Shown piece by piece: positions 1-7,369 of a DNA stretch of 12,965 bases. How positions within the stretch are numbered: the stretch's first letter is position 1; each line of letters opens with the position of its first letter. The DNA lies in NCBI GenBank assembly GCA_029859085.1, contig JAOUDU010000021.1, forward strand, positions 1 to 12,965, read 5' to 3'. Source of the stretch: Gammaproteobacteria bacterium. Its GTDB lineage: Bacteria; Pseudomonadota; Gammaproteobacteria; Pseudomonadales; Halieaceae. A program made the translations under genes and the position numbers. Under the pieces are notes generated by a model. That model searched no databases, was not told the origin of the DNA, and worked only from the letters and a program-made list of their open reading frames with translations.

Positions 1-225
1 GGCTGACCAGCGACAGGAGAGCTCCACGCCGGGAATCAGCCGCAAACCGGCGGGATCCTGCGTATACTCCGGGCCCTGCTCCGCCACCGCCAGGTAACCC
101 GCCACGGTGTCGTGATCGGTGATCGCCAGCATGGCCAGCTTGCGCTCACGGGCCAGCGCCACGAGGTCGCGGGGGCTGAGGGCGCCGTCGGAGGCGGCGG
201 TATGGGTATGGAAGTCAATCAGCAC
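1..225 (-). CDS. PHP-domain phosphoesterase (RNase AM / TrpH type), 3'-truncated by window edge
   Basis: Only the first 75 residues are inside the window; the gene runs off the left end. The visible N-terminus carries the metal-binding motifs of the PHP superfamily: HTH at residues 6-8, D13 in ASDG, the DHD triad at 37-39 and E68 in PGVELS. This spacing fits the YciV/TrpH group, whose E. coli member is the 5'-3' exonuclease RNase AM, acting on short RNAs, 5S rRNA and nucleotide 3',5'-bisphosphates. The start is taken as GTG at 223-225, giving MLIDFHTHT, which matches usual family N-termini; an in-frame ATG just upstream was not found. The gene is divergent from yciB, with 91 bp between starts. 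The PHP domain is clear; the exact enzyme within the family is inferred, since the C-terminal half is not visible. Confidence 0.85.
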   Translation of the reverse strand, partial: MLIDFHTHTAASDGALSPRDLVALARERKLAMLAITDHDTVAGYLAVAEQGPEYTQDPAGLRLIPGVELSCRWSA

Positions 226-316
226 AATCTTTACACTTGGTGCCCGGCAGCCATCAGGGCGCCGGCACAACCTGGAGAAAAGAGCACATGGTAACAGCCG
301 GAGCACAGGGGAAGCC

Positions 317-904
317 ATGAAGCAATTGGCCGAATTCCTTCCCATCGCCCTGTTCTTCATCGTCTACCAGCTCAAGGGTATGTCGATCGACCTGGGAGGC
401 TGGGAGTACACCTTCGACGGTATTTACTCCGCTACCGCGGTGCTGATGCTGGCGACCGTGGCGCAGGTGGGGCTGACCTGGGCCTTCACCCGCACCCTGG
501 AAAAACGCCTGTTGTGGTTGCTGCTGGCGGTGCTGGTGTTCGGCGGCGCCACCCTGGTGTTCCACAACCAGATGTTTATCCAGTGGAAGCCCACGATCTT
601 CAACTGGGTACTGGCGGTGGTCTTCGGCGCCTCCCAGTACATCGGCGACAAGAACCTGATGGAGCGCACCCTCGGCAGCCAGATTCACCTGCCCAAGCCG
701 GTCTGGAGCAGGCTCAACTTCCTGTGGGTCACCAATTTTATTATCGTGGGAGGCCTCAACCTGGTGGTGGCCTACGGCTTCAGCGAGGAGACCTGGGTTA
801 GCTACAAGCTCTACTCCTCGATAGGTTTCACCCTGGTGCTGACCATTCTCACCGCCCTGCTGATCAGCCCCCATCTCAAGGACGAGCAGCTGGCCGACGA
901 ATAG
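317..904 (+). CDS. yciB: Septation protein A / inner membrane protein YciB (IspZ family)
   Basis: Encodes a 195-residue polytopic inner-membrane protein with about six hydrophobic segments (near residues 5-19, 38-55, 64-82, 93-109, 133-153 and 165-185). It has the family's conserved stretch around residues 111-152: DKNLMERTLG, then LPKPVW, LNFLWV and GGLNLVVAYG. Length matches the family (about 180-200). YciB is known to affect cell-envelope and septal peptidoglycan synthesis, interacting with elongation and division proteins; its molecular activity is not settled. The start is ATG at 317, preceded by AGGGGAA at good spacing; the open frame extends upstream to 119, but that part overlaps the divergent PHP gene and has no family similarity. 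Its stop lies 7 bp from the stop of the convergent hydratase gene. No clear terminator separates them. Confidence 0.93.
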   Translation: MKQLAEFLPIALFFIVYQLKGMSIDLGGWEYTFDGIYSATAVLMLATVAQVGLTWAFTRTLEKRLLWLLLAVLVFGGATLVFHNQMFIQWKPTIFNWVLAVVFGASQYIGDKNLMERTLGSQIHLPKPVWSRLNFLWVTNFIIVGGLNLVVAYGFSEETWVSYKLYSSIGFTLVLTILTALLISPHLKDEQLADE

Positions 905-911
905 CGCCTCG

Positions 912-1787
912 CTACACCTCGCCCCGGGGAAAGGTCGCGCTGGCCGTCATCGCCAGCGCACCGCTGCCGTCCAGCGCCCACAGCTCGGCCCGGTCGCCGT
1001 CGCGGCTCCCCTGCACGCGGAAGGCGTCCCCGTCCAGCAGCGGCCGGACGCCCCGGAAGCGGAAAGACTGCAGTTGCACCCCCGGCAATTCCCGCTCCAG
1101 CAGGTCCAGCAGCAGTGTCGCCGTCAGCGGACCCTGCACCACCAGCCCCGCGTAGCCCTCCCCAGCGGTCGCGTAATCCCGGTCGTAGTGGATCCGGTGG
1201 CTGTTGAAGGTGAGGGCCGAATAGCGGAATAACAGGACCGGGTCGGGCTGCACCAGCCGGGACCATTGCGCCTGCCCGGGAGCCGGCCCGGCGGCGGGCG
1301 ACCGCACCGATGGCGCTGCCCGGTCGCCGCCCGCCTCGCGATAGACGAGGTGCTGTCGCTCCTCGATCGCCAGCTGCCCGCCGCGAACCAGCCGGTGCAA
1401 CACGGTGACGAAGACCAGTTCCCCGCTGCGGCCGCGCTTGTGACTGACATCCTCGATAACCGAGACCCGCTCCACCTCGTCGCCGACACGGAGGGGAGCG
1501 GCAAAGCGAATATCGCTGCCCGCCCACATGCGCCGGGGCAGCGGCACCGGCGGCAGGAAATCCCCGCGCCGGGGGTGGCCGTCGCGGTCGATGGCCGAAG
1601 CGGGGGCGGCGGGCAGGAAATACAGCCAGTGCCACAGCGGCGGCAGGGGCTCACCCCGGGCGGCCCGGGGTGCCGGGTAATCGAGGGTGGCGGACAGGCC
1701 CGCCACAGGCACCGGGGAGATGACATCGGTCCGGGTTTCCTGCCGCCCGATCCAGGCGCGCAGGGCTTCCAGTTCGATGGCGCTCAA
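912..1787 (-). CDS. HTD2 / mesaconyl-C4-CoA hydratase-like (MaoC double hot-dog) protein
   Basis: A 291-residue protein resembling the FAS1-type dehydratase/HTD2 group that includes mesaconyl-C4-CoA and itaconyl-CoA hydratases. The N-terminal hot-dog half contains RMWAGSDIRF and GD-VERVSVIEDV (about 86-115); the C-terminal half has the hydratase segment FRYSALTFNSHRIHYD at 187-202, then EGYAGLVVQGPLTATLLL. H200 is the likely catalytic His; N195 occupies the place of the Asp in classical MaoC enzymes. The expected role is reversible hydration of an enoyl-CoA, downstream of the acyl-CoA dehydrogenase encoded just upstream. Start choice: TTG at 1785-1787, because the preceding dehydrogenase stop TGA (1797-1799) is in the same frame and leaves only this start, served by a GAGG Shine-Dalgarno that overlaps that stop. 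It is the last gene of the SDR-ACAD-hydratase string. Substrate unknown. Confidence 0.85.
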   Translation of the reverse strand: MSAIELEALRAWIGRQETRTDVISPVPVAGLSATLDYPAPRAARGEPLPPLWHWLYFLPAAPASAIDRDGHPRRGDFLPPVPLPRRMWAGSDIRFAAPLRVGDEVERVSVIEDVSHKRGRSGELVFVTVLHRLVRGGQLAIEERQHLVYREAGGDRAAPSVRSPAAGPAPGQAQWSRLVQPDPVLLFRYSALTFNSHRIHYDRDYATAGEGYAGLVVQGPLTATLLLDLLERELPGVQLQSFRFRGVRPLLDGDAFRVQGSRDGDRAELWALDGSGALAMTASATFPRGEV

Positions 1788-1796
1788 GGCCGCACC

Positions 1797-2957
1797 TCAG
1801 AAGGATTTCGGCAGGCCGAGTTCACGGGTGGCGACAAAGGACAGGATCAGGTTGGTGGAGATGGGCGCCACCTGGTACAGGCGGGTCTCGCGAAACTTGC
1901 GCTCCACATCGTAGTCCGCGGCGAAACCGTAGCCGCCGTGGGTCTGGATGCAGGCCTCCGCCGCCGCCCAGGCCGCCTCCGAGGCCAGCAGCTTGGCCAT
2001 ATTCGCCTCGGCCCCGGCGGGCTGGCCCGCGTCGTACAACTGCGCCGCCTGCCGCACCATCAGCGCCGCCGCTTCCGCCTGGATATGCGCCCGGGCGATC
2101 GGGAACTGCACACCCTGGTTGGCGCCGATAGGCCGGCCGAACACCTCGCGCTCGCGTGCGTAGTTCGAGGATTTTTCGGTAAACCAGCGCGCGTCGCCGA
2201 TACACTCCGCGGCGATCAGGATGCGCTCGGCGTTCATGCCGTCGAGAATGCACCTGAAGCCCTGGCCCTCCACACCTACCAGGTTTTTCGCGGGCACCCG
2301 CAGGTCGTCGAAAAACAGTTCCGTGGTGGCGTGGTTCATCATCGTGTCGATCGGCCGGATGGTCAGGCCGTTGCCGAGTGCCTCGCGCATATCCACCAGC
2401 AGCACCGACATGCCGTCCGTATGGCTGCTGCCGGTCTCCGGTCGCGGCGAGGTGCGCACCAGCAGCACCATCAGGTCCGAGTGCTCGGTGCGGGAAATAA
2501 ATACCTTCTGCCCGTTGACCACATAGTCATCGCCGTCCCGCACAGCGGTGGTGCGAATGCGGGACGTATCGGTGCCACTGCCGGGCTCGGTCACGCCAAA
2601 GGCCTGCAGGCGCAGGCTGCCGGCGGCGATGGCCGGCAGGAACTGCCGCTTCTGTTCCTCGCTGCCGTGGCGCAGCACGGTGCCCATCGTGTACATCTGG
2701 GCGTGGCAGGCGCCGCCGTTGCCACCGCTGCGGTGGATTTCCTCCAGCACCGCGCAGGCGGCGCCCAGGGGCAATCCGCTGCCGCCGTATTCCTCGGGAA
2801 TCAGCACCGACAGGTAGCCCGCCTCGGTCAGGGCGCGGACAAACTCTGTGGGGTATTGCCGGTCCGCATCCAGCCGGCGCCAGTAGTCGCCGCCGAAGCC
2901 GGCGCAGAGCCGCTCTACCGCGGCGCGAATTTCAGGAAAGCTTTGCACTGTCGCCAC
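1797..2957 (-). CDS. Acyl-CoA dehydrogenase family protein
   Basis: A 386-residue FAD-dependent acyl-CoA dehydrogenase, the usual family length. The alpha domain is followed by the FAD/substrate segment at about 119-155 (FGVTEPGSGTDTSRIR, then NGQKVFIS). The C-terminal helical domain has VFGRPIGANQGVQFP (272-286) and QTHGGYGFAADYDVERKFRE (338-357). It catalyses alpha,beta-dehydrogenation of a CoA thioester, passing electrons to ETF. The canonical C-terminal base in IYEGT of medium/short-chain enzymes is missing (YQVAPIST, 361-368); E244 in NAERIL lies where long-chain and isovaleryl-CoA dehydrogenases carry their catalytic Glu, suggesting branched or longer acyl substrates. Start taken as GTG 2955-2957, 9 nt after the SDR stop and in the same frame; the Shine-Dalgarno is weak, and a second in-frame GTG at 2946-2948 is possible. 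Function is certain, substrate inferred only. Confidence 0.93.
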   Translation of the reverse strand: MATVQSFPEIRAAVERLCAGFGGDYWRRLDADRQYPTEFVRALTEAGYLSVLIPEEYGGSGLPLGAACAVLEEIHRSGGNGGACHAQMYTMGTVLRHGSEEQKRQFLPAIAAGSLRLQAFGVTEPGSGTDTSRIRTTAVRDGDDYVVNGQKVFISRTEHSDLMVLLVRTSPRPETGSSHTDGMSVLLVDMREALGNGLTIRPIDTMMNHATTELFFDDLRVPAKNLVGVEGQGFRCILDGMNAERILIAAECIGDARWFTEKSSNYAREREVFGRPIGANQGVQFPIARAHIQAEAAALMVRQAAQLYDAGQPAGAEANMAKLLASEAAWAAAEACIQTHGGYGFAADYDVERKFRETRLYQVAPISTNLILSFVATRELGLPKSF

Positions 2958-2966
2958 AGGGGTCGC

Positions 2967-3728
2967 CTACAGGAACCAGGAACCGCCATCCACCATATGG
3001 GTCTGGCCGGTCACGAAGGTGCTGTTGTCCGAGGCGAGGTAGATGATGGTGCCGGTGAGATCTTGCGTTTCGAGGTTGCGCTGGATGACCTGCCCGGCGG
3101 CGATCACCTTCCTGGCTTTTTCGAGCTTTTCGCCAAAGAAATCCTCCGTGCCTTCGGTCATTACCGCCGAGGGCGCCACCGCATTCACGCGAATATGGTC
3201 CTGGCCCAACTCCCTGGCCATACCCCGGGTCATGCCGATCACCGCCGCCTTGGAGGCCACGTAATCCAGCCCGTAGGGCAGGCCGTACACCGCCGCCAGG
3301 GAAGAGATATTGATGATGGAGCCGCCGCCCGCGTCGCGCATGGGCTGCACCACGGCCTTGCAACACTGCCACAGGCCCTTCACATTGACCGTCATCACCG
3401 CGTCCCACTGGGCCTCGTCGAGTTTCTCGAAGCGCGCACCCTTGAGGCCCGCGTACAGCGCGGCGTTGTTCACCAGCACATCGATCCTGCCAAAGCTGCG
3501 CACCGCCTGCTCCGCCATCGCGGTGCAACTGGCCATGCTGGTGATATCCGTCACCGCCCCCACCGCGCGGCCGCCGGCGGCTTCGATGGCGGCTACCGTA
3601 TCGTCACAGGAGTTGATATCACAGGCGAAGATAGCCGCGCCCTCGCGCGCCATGGCCTCGGCGTAGGCCCGGCCGAGGCCGCGCGCGGCGCCGGTGACAA
3701 TGGCGACTTTTCCTGCAAGTTGGGACAT
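2967..3728 (-). CDS. SDR-family NAD-dependent oxidoreductase
   Basis: A 253-residue classical short-chain dehydrogenase/reductase. It has the nucleotide-binding TGAARGLG motif at 12-19, D37 after the second beta strand (favouring NAD(H) over NADP(H)), NNAA at 87-90, N115, and the catalytic S143, Y156, K160 (YVASK). The C-terminal end GQTHMVDGGSWF is standard for the family. It would oxidise a secondary alcohol or hydroxyacyl-CoA, or act in reverse. Being the first gene of the group with acyl-CoA dehydrogenase and hydratase, a beta-oxidation-like 3-hydroxyacyl or alcohol dehydrogenase role is plausible, but the substrate cannot be read from sequence. ATG at 3726-3728 is preceded by GGAAA at suitable spacing. 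A candidate promoter and a hairpin lie in the 207-bp gap upstream. Confidence 0.93.
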   Translation of the reverse strand: MSQLAGKVAIVTGAARGLGRAYAEAMAREGAAIFACDINSCDDTVAAIEAAGGRAVGAVTDITSMASCTAMAEQAVRSFGRIDVLVNNAALYAGLKGARFEKLDEAQWDAVMTVNVKGLWQCCKAVVQPMRDAGGGSIINISSLAAVYGLPYGLDYVASKAAVIGMTRGMARELGQDHIRVNAVAPSAVMTEGTEDFFGEKLEKARKVIAAGQVIQRNLETQDLTGTIIYLASDNSTFVTGQTHMVDGGSWFL

Positions 3729-3760
3729 ATCGGTTTCCAGGGGAAATTATTTGAGCCGCT

Positions 3761-3790
3761 ACGTTAGCACAGGCCGACGGCAGCCGTTAA
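3761..3790 (-). promoter_or_regulatory. Candidate promoter of the SDR-ACAD-hydratase group
   Basis: Read on the minus strand, TTAACG (3785-3790) and TAACGT (3761-3766) form -35-like and -10-like boxes with an 18-bp spacer; a TG lies one base before the -10 box, as in extended -10 promoters. It is about 30 bp ahead of the SDR start codon. Match to consensus is modest and the -35 box overlaps a hairpin, so this is tentative. Confidence 0.3.
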
Positions 3791-3800
3791 TGGCCGCCGT
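3777..3800. repeat. Hairpin between the DUF1254 gene and the SDR gene
   Basis: ACGGCAGCC and GGCCGCCGT form a 9-bp stem with one A/C mismatch around a 6-nt loop GTTAAT. No T-tract follows on either strand, so it is not a standard intrinsic terminator. It could weaken read-through from the upstream operon or overlap an operator at the SDR promoter. A second, shorter inverted repeat (GAGGC-ACTG-GCCTC) is at 3892-3905. Confidence 0.35.
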
Positions 3801-3935
3801 GCCGAAAGTGCGTGGGTGACTTCCCGGTCCTGCGCTGGAACGACAGCCCGACCCGGGCGGGAATGGAGGCGCCGGCAAAATCACCGAGGGCGAGGCACTG
3901 GCCTCACTGCGGGTGCAGTTGTTTCCCGACAGCCA

Positions 3936-5369
3936 TCACTCCTCCAGGCGCTCCAACCTCGGCAGCAGGTAATCGTTGCCCAGCACGGATTTGGAAGGTT
4001 CATACAGCCGCATCACCAGCATGAATATACCGGCGGGGACCGGCAACCAGTTGGCCGCCGGGTTCGCGGGTTTCCGATGCGCCAGGGTCAGGGTAAGCGA
4101 GCCGTCCGGGTTGTAGTTCAGCCCCCGGGTCCTGTCGCCGATGCTGTAGCGCTGGATCTCGTTTGCTTCCAGCTGGAGGTCCGTCAGGCGGTACGCCGAC
4201 AACGACCAGAAACCCTTGACCGGGGGCATCTGAGCCGGTGCAAAATGCAATCGGTAGCTGTGACTGCCGTCGAGTAATTCACCATCGGGACCGAATACCA
4301 TGGCCGGGTACATCGATTCTTCCGGCAGGTTGCCGTAGCCACCCCTGGCAACCGCCGCGCGCTGCATGTACGAGAAACCATACCGGCCGATTTCCCTGGA
4401 GATCATCCAGCCGTTGTAATCCGGGATGCTCCGCTGGGTGGCCGCCTGTACGATCGCCTGGCCGTCTGCCACGGCTCGCTCGAGACCTCGCCTGGCGGCT
4501 GGAGACAGCTGCGCCGCGTCAAAATCACTGTGGCGGCCGACCCCGATAAAGTCGAACTGGCTCATCAGCGCCTCCTCGCCGGTGCGTTGCGGCAATTTTT
4601 TCAGGCTCTCGTTCAATACCTCGAAGAACGCGACGCTGGAAAGCGGGTCGATGGCCTCCCCCTTCAGCTCCGGTGGATCGCCCGGCCTTTGCCCGGGAGT
4701 GAACCCGGACAGCGGGGCGAGCCAGATAGCATTGACCAGCGCCATGGCCGTATCGAAATCCGCGGGGCCTTCGACCAGCATCCGGCCCAGCAGCCAACCC
4801 TGCTCACTTTCAACGGGAATTGCGGTGACACCCTGCGGCAACTCCCCGCTCCAGTGCGGCCCCACCAGCGCGAAATAGCCCTCCGCCGTACCGGTGGTCC
4901 TGCGCCCGATATGTTCTACCTCCGCGTACAGGTTGGTCACGGCGATGGTGAAATAGCGCCCCGCCGTGTCCGGTGTATGCAGGACCAGCGGCTCGGCGCT
5001 GATATCGAACCAGCCGCTGAAGTACAGGGTGTCATTGTTCGGTGCCCGCAGATTACCCGCGTTATCCGGGCCGACGATTTCAGGGTATCGGTACAGGCGA
5101 TTGACCGGCGCATAGACCTGCTGTTCCGGGGAGACGCGATGGGTCTCGTTATGCATCTGCTTGTACATGTCGACGATGGGGTACCCGTAAAGAAAAGCCA
5201 GGGTGCCGACGTGATAGGCCATCTGCTCCGCTATCAGTTCGTCGTTCTTTTCCTGCCGGGAGCTCACTATCGAACCCAGGTTCAATTTCAGCGCGACGAA
5301 CGCGACAATCGCGACCGCCGCAATCGCGGCGGTTACAAGCCGGAATTTTCCGGAACGGATATCAACCAC
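3936..5369 (-). CDS. DUF1254/DUF1214 domain-containing protein, membrane-anchored or secreted
   Basis: A 477-residue protein. Residues 11-30 form one hydrophobic segment after a short basic N-terminus (KFR), so it is an N-terminal anchor or uncleaved signal and the rest should lie in the periplasm. The DUF1254 region covers about 55-200 (YGYPIVDMYK, then APNNDTLYFSGWFD, GRYFTIAVTNLYAEV). The C-terminal DUF1214 region covers about 340-460 (GSHSYRLHF, PPVKGFWSLSAY, LPVPAGIFMLVMRLYEP). The biochemical role of these domains is not established. The start is GTG at 5367-5369 with AGGA five bases upstream; it overlaps the end of the oxidoreductase gene by 8 bp, so the two are probably translationally coupled. 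The open frame extends to 5573, but that part is antisense-free overlap with the oxidoreductase in another frame. No function is assigned. Confidence 0.9.
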   Translation of the reverse strand: MVDIRSGKFRLVTAAIAAVAIVAFVALKLNLGSIVSSRQEKNDELIAEQMAYHVGTLAFLYGYPIVDMYKQMHNETHRVSPEQQVYAPVNRLYRYPEIVGPDNAGNLRAPNNDTLYFSGWFDISAEPLVLHTPDTAGRYFTIAVTNLYAEVEHIGRRTTGTAEGYFALVGPHWSGELPQGVTAIPVESEQGWLLGRMLVEGPADFDTAMALVNAIWLAPLSGFTPGQRPGDPPELKGEAIDPLSSVAFFEVLNESLKKLPQRTGEEALMSQFDFIGVGRHSDFDAAQLSPAARRGLERAVADGQAIVQAATQRSIPDYNGWMISREIGRYGFSYMQRAAVARGGYGNLPEESMYPAMVFGPDGELLDGSHSYRLHFAPAQMPPVKGFWSLSAYRLTDLQLEANEIQRYSIGDRTRGLNYNPDGSLTLTLAHRKPANPAANWLPVPAGIFMLVMRLYEPSKSVLGNDYLLPRLERLEE

Positions 5370-6396
5370 AGCGGTCCTGCCCGGACCGCAGCAGCACCTT
5401 GCCGAAATTCCTGCGGTCCTGCAGGTAGTGGTGGGCGGCGGCGGCCTCCTCGAAGGGGAATACCTTGTCCACCACCGGCGCCAGGGTACCCTCCCCCAGC
5501 AGCCGCACGATCTCGACCATATCCGGGGCCAGGCGGTCGAACTCCCCGAACAGCCGTCCCATGTTGGTGCCAAATACGCCGCGGTTATTGTTCAGCAGCG
5601 ACAGCGGATGGAACACAGGGGTGGTCACCAGTGCCCGCAGCAATACCAGCGGATTCAGTTTTTCGCCCTGCACACTGCCGGCCATGCCGAACATGAACAA
5701 CCGTCCCAGCGGCGCCAGGCAGCGGTAACTGCGGCGGAAGGAGTTGCCGCCCTGGGGGTCGAGTACGACATCCACCCCCCGGCCCGCGGTGTAGCGCATA
5801 ACCTCCTTTTCAAAATCCTGGTTGCGATAGTCAATACAGTGGGCGTAGCCCAGATCCTTCAGGCGGGCATGCTTGCCCGCGCTGGCGGTGCCGATCGCAG
5901 TGGCCCCGCGCCACTTGCATATCTGCAGCGCGGCGATGCCGACGCCGCCCCCGGCTGAGTGCACCAGCACGGTCTCGCCCGGCTGCAGTGAACCCAGGCG
6001 CACCAGCATGGTCCAGGCGGTGGCGTAGTTCACCGGTATCGCTGCAGCCGCCTCCAGCGACACATGGTCAGGCACCTTGTGCGCCCAGGTCGCATCGACC
6101 ACCACCGTGTCACTGTAGCCGCCGAAACGGGTAAAGCTCAGCACCCGCTCGCCCTCGCTGAAACCGCTGACCCCGCCGCCCACCTGGTCGACGATGCCGG
6201 CGACCTCGTAACCCACCACGCAGGGCACTGGCGGGGCATCGGGATACTGGCCCATGCGCGCCTGGATATCGGCGAAGTTGATACCGGCAAAGGCGACGCG
6301 AATACGCAGCTGGCCGGCGCCCGCCCGGGGGTCCGGCGCCTCCCGCACCTGCAGGGTTTCGGGGGCGCCCTTGGCCGTGATCCATACCTGTTTCAT
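5362..6396 (-). CDS. Zinc-free MDR oxidoreductase (quinone oxidoreductase / VAT-1-like)
   Basis: A 344-residue medium-chain dehydrogenase/reductase. The GroES-like N-terminal domain includes NFADIQARMGQYPDAP (40-55) and GYEVAGIV (62-69). The Rossmann domain has HSAGGGVG at 146-153. The zinc ligands of alcohol dehydrogenases are absent, placing it with zeta-crystallin-type NADPH:quinone or enone reductases. LLNNNRGVFGTNMGRLF (267-283) resembles the VAT-1 homolog subgroup. Likely reactions are reduction of quinones or of the double bond of alpha,beta-unsaturated carbonyls using NADPH. ATG at 6394-6396 overlaps the dehalogenase stop (ATGA, 4 bp), which indicates co-translation; the following DUF1254 gene overlaps by 8 bp. 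The family call is firm; a link to dehalogenation products is inference from context. Confidence 0.92.
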   Translation of the reverse strand: MKQVWITAKGAPETLQVREAPDPRAGAGQLRIRVAFAGINFADIQARMGQYPDAPPVPCVVGYEVAGIVDQVGGGVSGFSEGERVLSFTRFGGYSDTVVVDATWAHKVPDHVSLEAAAAIPVNYATAWTMLVRLGSLQPGETVLVHSAGGGVGIAALQICKWRGATAIGTASAGKHARLKDLGYAHCIDYRNQDFEKEVMRYTAGRGVDVVLDPQGGNSFRRSYRCLAPLGRLFMFGMAGSVQGEKLNPLVLLRALVTTPVFHPLSLLNNNRGVFGTNMGRLFGEFDRLAPDMVEIVRLLGEGTLAPVVDKVFPFEEAAAAHHYLQDRRNFGKVLLRSGQDRCG

Positions 6397-7295
6397 GGCT
6401 GCTGACCCGCCTTGCGCCCACAGGCCTCGATCGCGAGCCGCGCGAAGTTCTGCGGGTCATCCTCCTGGATAAAGTGACCGCCGCGGAGGGTTGCGTGGGG
6501 CTGGTCTTTCGCCCCCGGAATCCGCTGGCGAAACCGGGCATCACCACCCCGGGTTATCGGGTCGCCGTTGCTGAAGCAGCAGATAAAGGGCTTGTGCCAC
6601 TGCTCGAATACGGCCCAGGCCCGCTTGTTTTCAGCCACGTCCGGAATCTGTGGCAGCACCGGCACCAGCGAAGGATAGGCCCGCGCCCCGGCCTTGTACT
6701 TGCTGTCGGGAAAAGGCGCGTTGTAGGCCGCGACCTCGGCGTCGGACAATGTGCGCCTGGTACCGGTTTGCACGATACGACCGATCGGGAACCAGGGACT
6801 GTAGCGCGAAAACGCGCGCCAGATCCGGAAGGGAGGTGGCGCCCCGGTGCCGGTGGGCAGGCCGCCGTTGCTGAGCAGGATACGGCCGAAACGCTCGGGG
6901 GATTCCGCCGCCAGGCGCAGTCCGATCAGCGAGCCCCAGTCATGGCAGACCAGGGTGATATCCCGCAGGTCCAGCGCCTCGAGCCAGTGGCGAATCCACG
7001 CGACCTGGCCGGAGTAGCTGTAGTCCCCCCGACTGGCGGGCTTGTCGGACTTGCCGAAGCCGATGAGGTCCGGCGCAAGCGCGCGCAGCCCTGCGGCCAC
7101 CAGCGGGGGGATCATGTGCCGGTACAGGTAGGACCAGGTGGGCTCACCGTGCAGCATCAGCACCGGCGGCGCATCGCGGGGCCCCTCGTCGACATGGTGC
7201 AGGCGCAACTCGGGGGTGACCTGGTGGTAGTGCGCGGCAAAGGGGAAGTCGGGTAATCCCGCAAAGCGGGATTCGGGGGTTCTCAGTACCTGCAT
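6393..7295 (-). CDS. Haloalkane dehalogenase, HLD-I subfamily (alpha/beta hydrolase)
   Basis: A 300-residue alpha/beta hydrolase with the haloalkane dehalogenase signature. HGEPTWSYLYR at 49-59 supplies the oxyanion/halide region with E51, as in DhlA. VCHDWGS at 116-122 gives the nucleophile D119 and the adjacent halide-stabilising W120. NGDPITRGGD (243-252) places the acid at D245, and GGHFIQEDDP (272-281) gives the base H274. The acid position and HGEPTW pattern are those of HLD-I. Such enzymes hydrolyse carbon-halogen bonds to an alcohol and halide without cofactors, in the cytoplasm. The cap domain (about 150-215) contains W168, a possible second halide ligand. The start is ATG at 7293-7295, with GGAGAG/TGGAGC ahead; the 34 further open codons upstream cross the promoter region and lack family similarity. 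First gene of a three-gene overlapping operon. Actual substrate unknown. Confidence 0.9.
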   Translation of the reverse strand: MQVLRTPESRFAGLPDFPFAAHYHQVTPELRLHHVDEGPRDAPPVLMLHGEPTWSYLYRHMIPPLVAAGLRALAPDLIGFGKSDKPASRGDYSYSGQVAWIRHWLEALDLRDITLVCHDWGSLIGLRLAAESPERFGRILLSNGGLPTGTGAPPPFRIWRAFSRYSPWFPIGRIVQTGTRRTLSDAEVAAYNAPFPDSKYKAGARAYPSLVPVLPQIPDVAENKRAWAVFEQWHKPFICCFSNGDPITRGGDARFRQRIPGAKDQPHATLRGGHFIQEDDPQNFARLAIEACGRKAGQQP

Positions 7296-7342
7296 GCTCC
7301 ACTCTCCAGAGTCGGGTGATTGTGCCTGTCGCAACGTTTTAC

Positions 7343-7355
7343 CGGCGCAGCGCCG
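7343..7355. promoter_or_regulatory. Operator-like palindrome in the dehalogenase leader
   Basis: CGGCGC-A-GCGCCG is a perfect 6-bp inverted repeat with a single central base, just downstream of the predicted transcription start. The spacing is too tight for a stable RNA hairpin, so a protein-binding site is more likely than a terminator. GC-rich DNA produces such repeats by chance, and no regulator gene is seen nearby. Confidence 0.25.
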
Positions 7356-7369
7356 CCCGACCGCCAACG

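Noticed and set aside
1266..3767. 833-codon plus-strand open frame
   Set aside because: It is the antisense shadow of the hydratase, dehydrogenase and SDR genes. It is long because those three genes share one frame in GC-rich DNA. Its His/Arg/Gly-rich translation resembles no family.
3812..4024. Plus-strand 70-codon frame in the gap before the SDR gene
   Set aside because: No ribosome-binding site, overlaps the end of the DUF1254 gene antisense, and composition is unlike a protein.
4530..5696. 388-codon plus-strand open frame
   Set aside because: Antisense to the DUF1254 and MDR genes, which have clear domain motifs and overlapping operon structure; the translation is unrecognisable.
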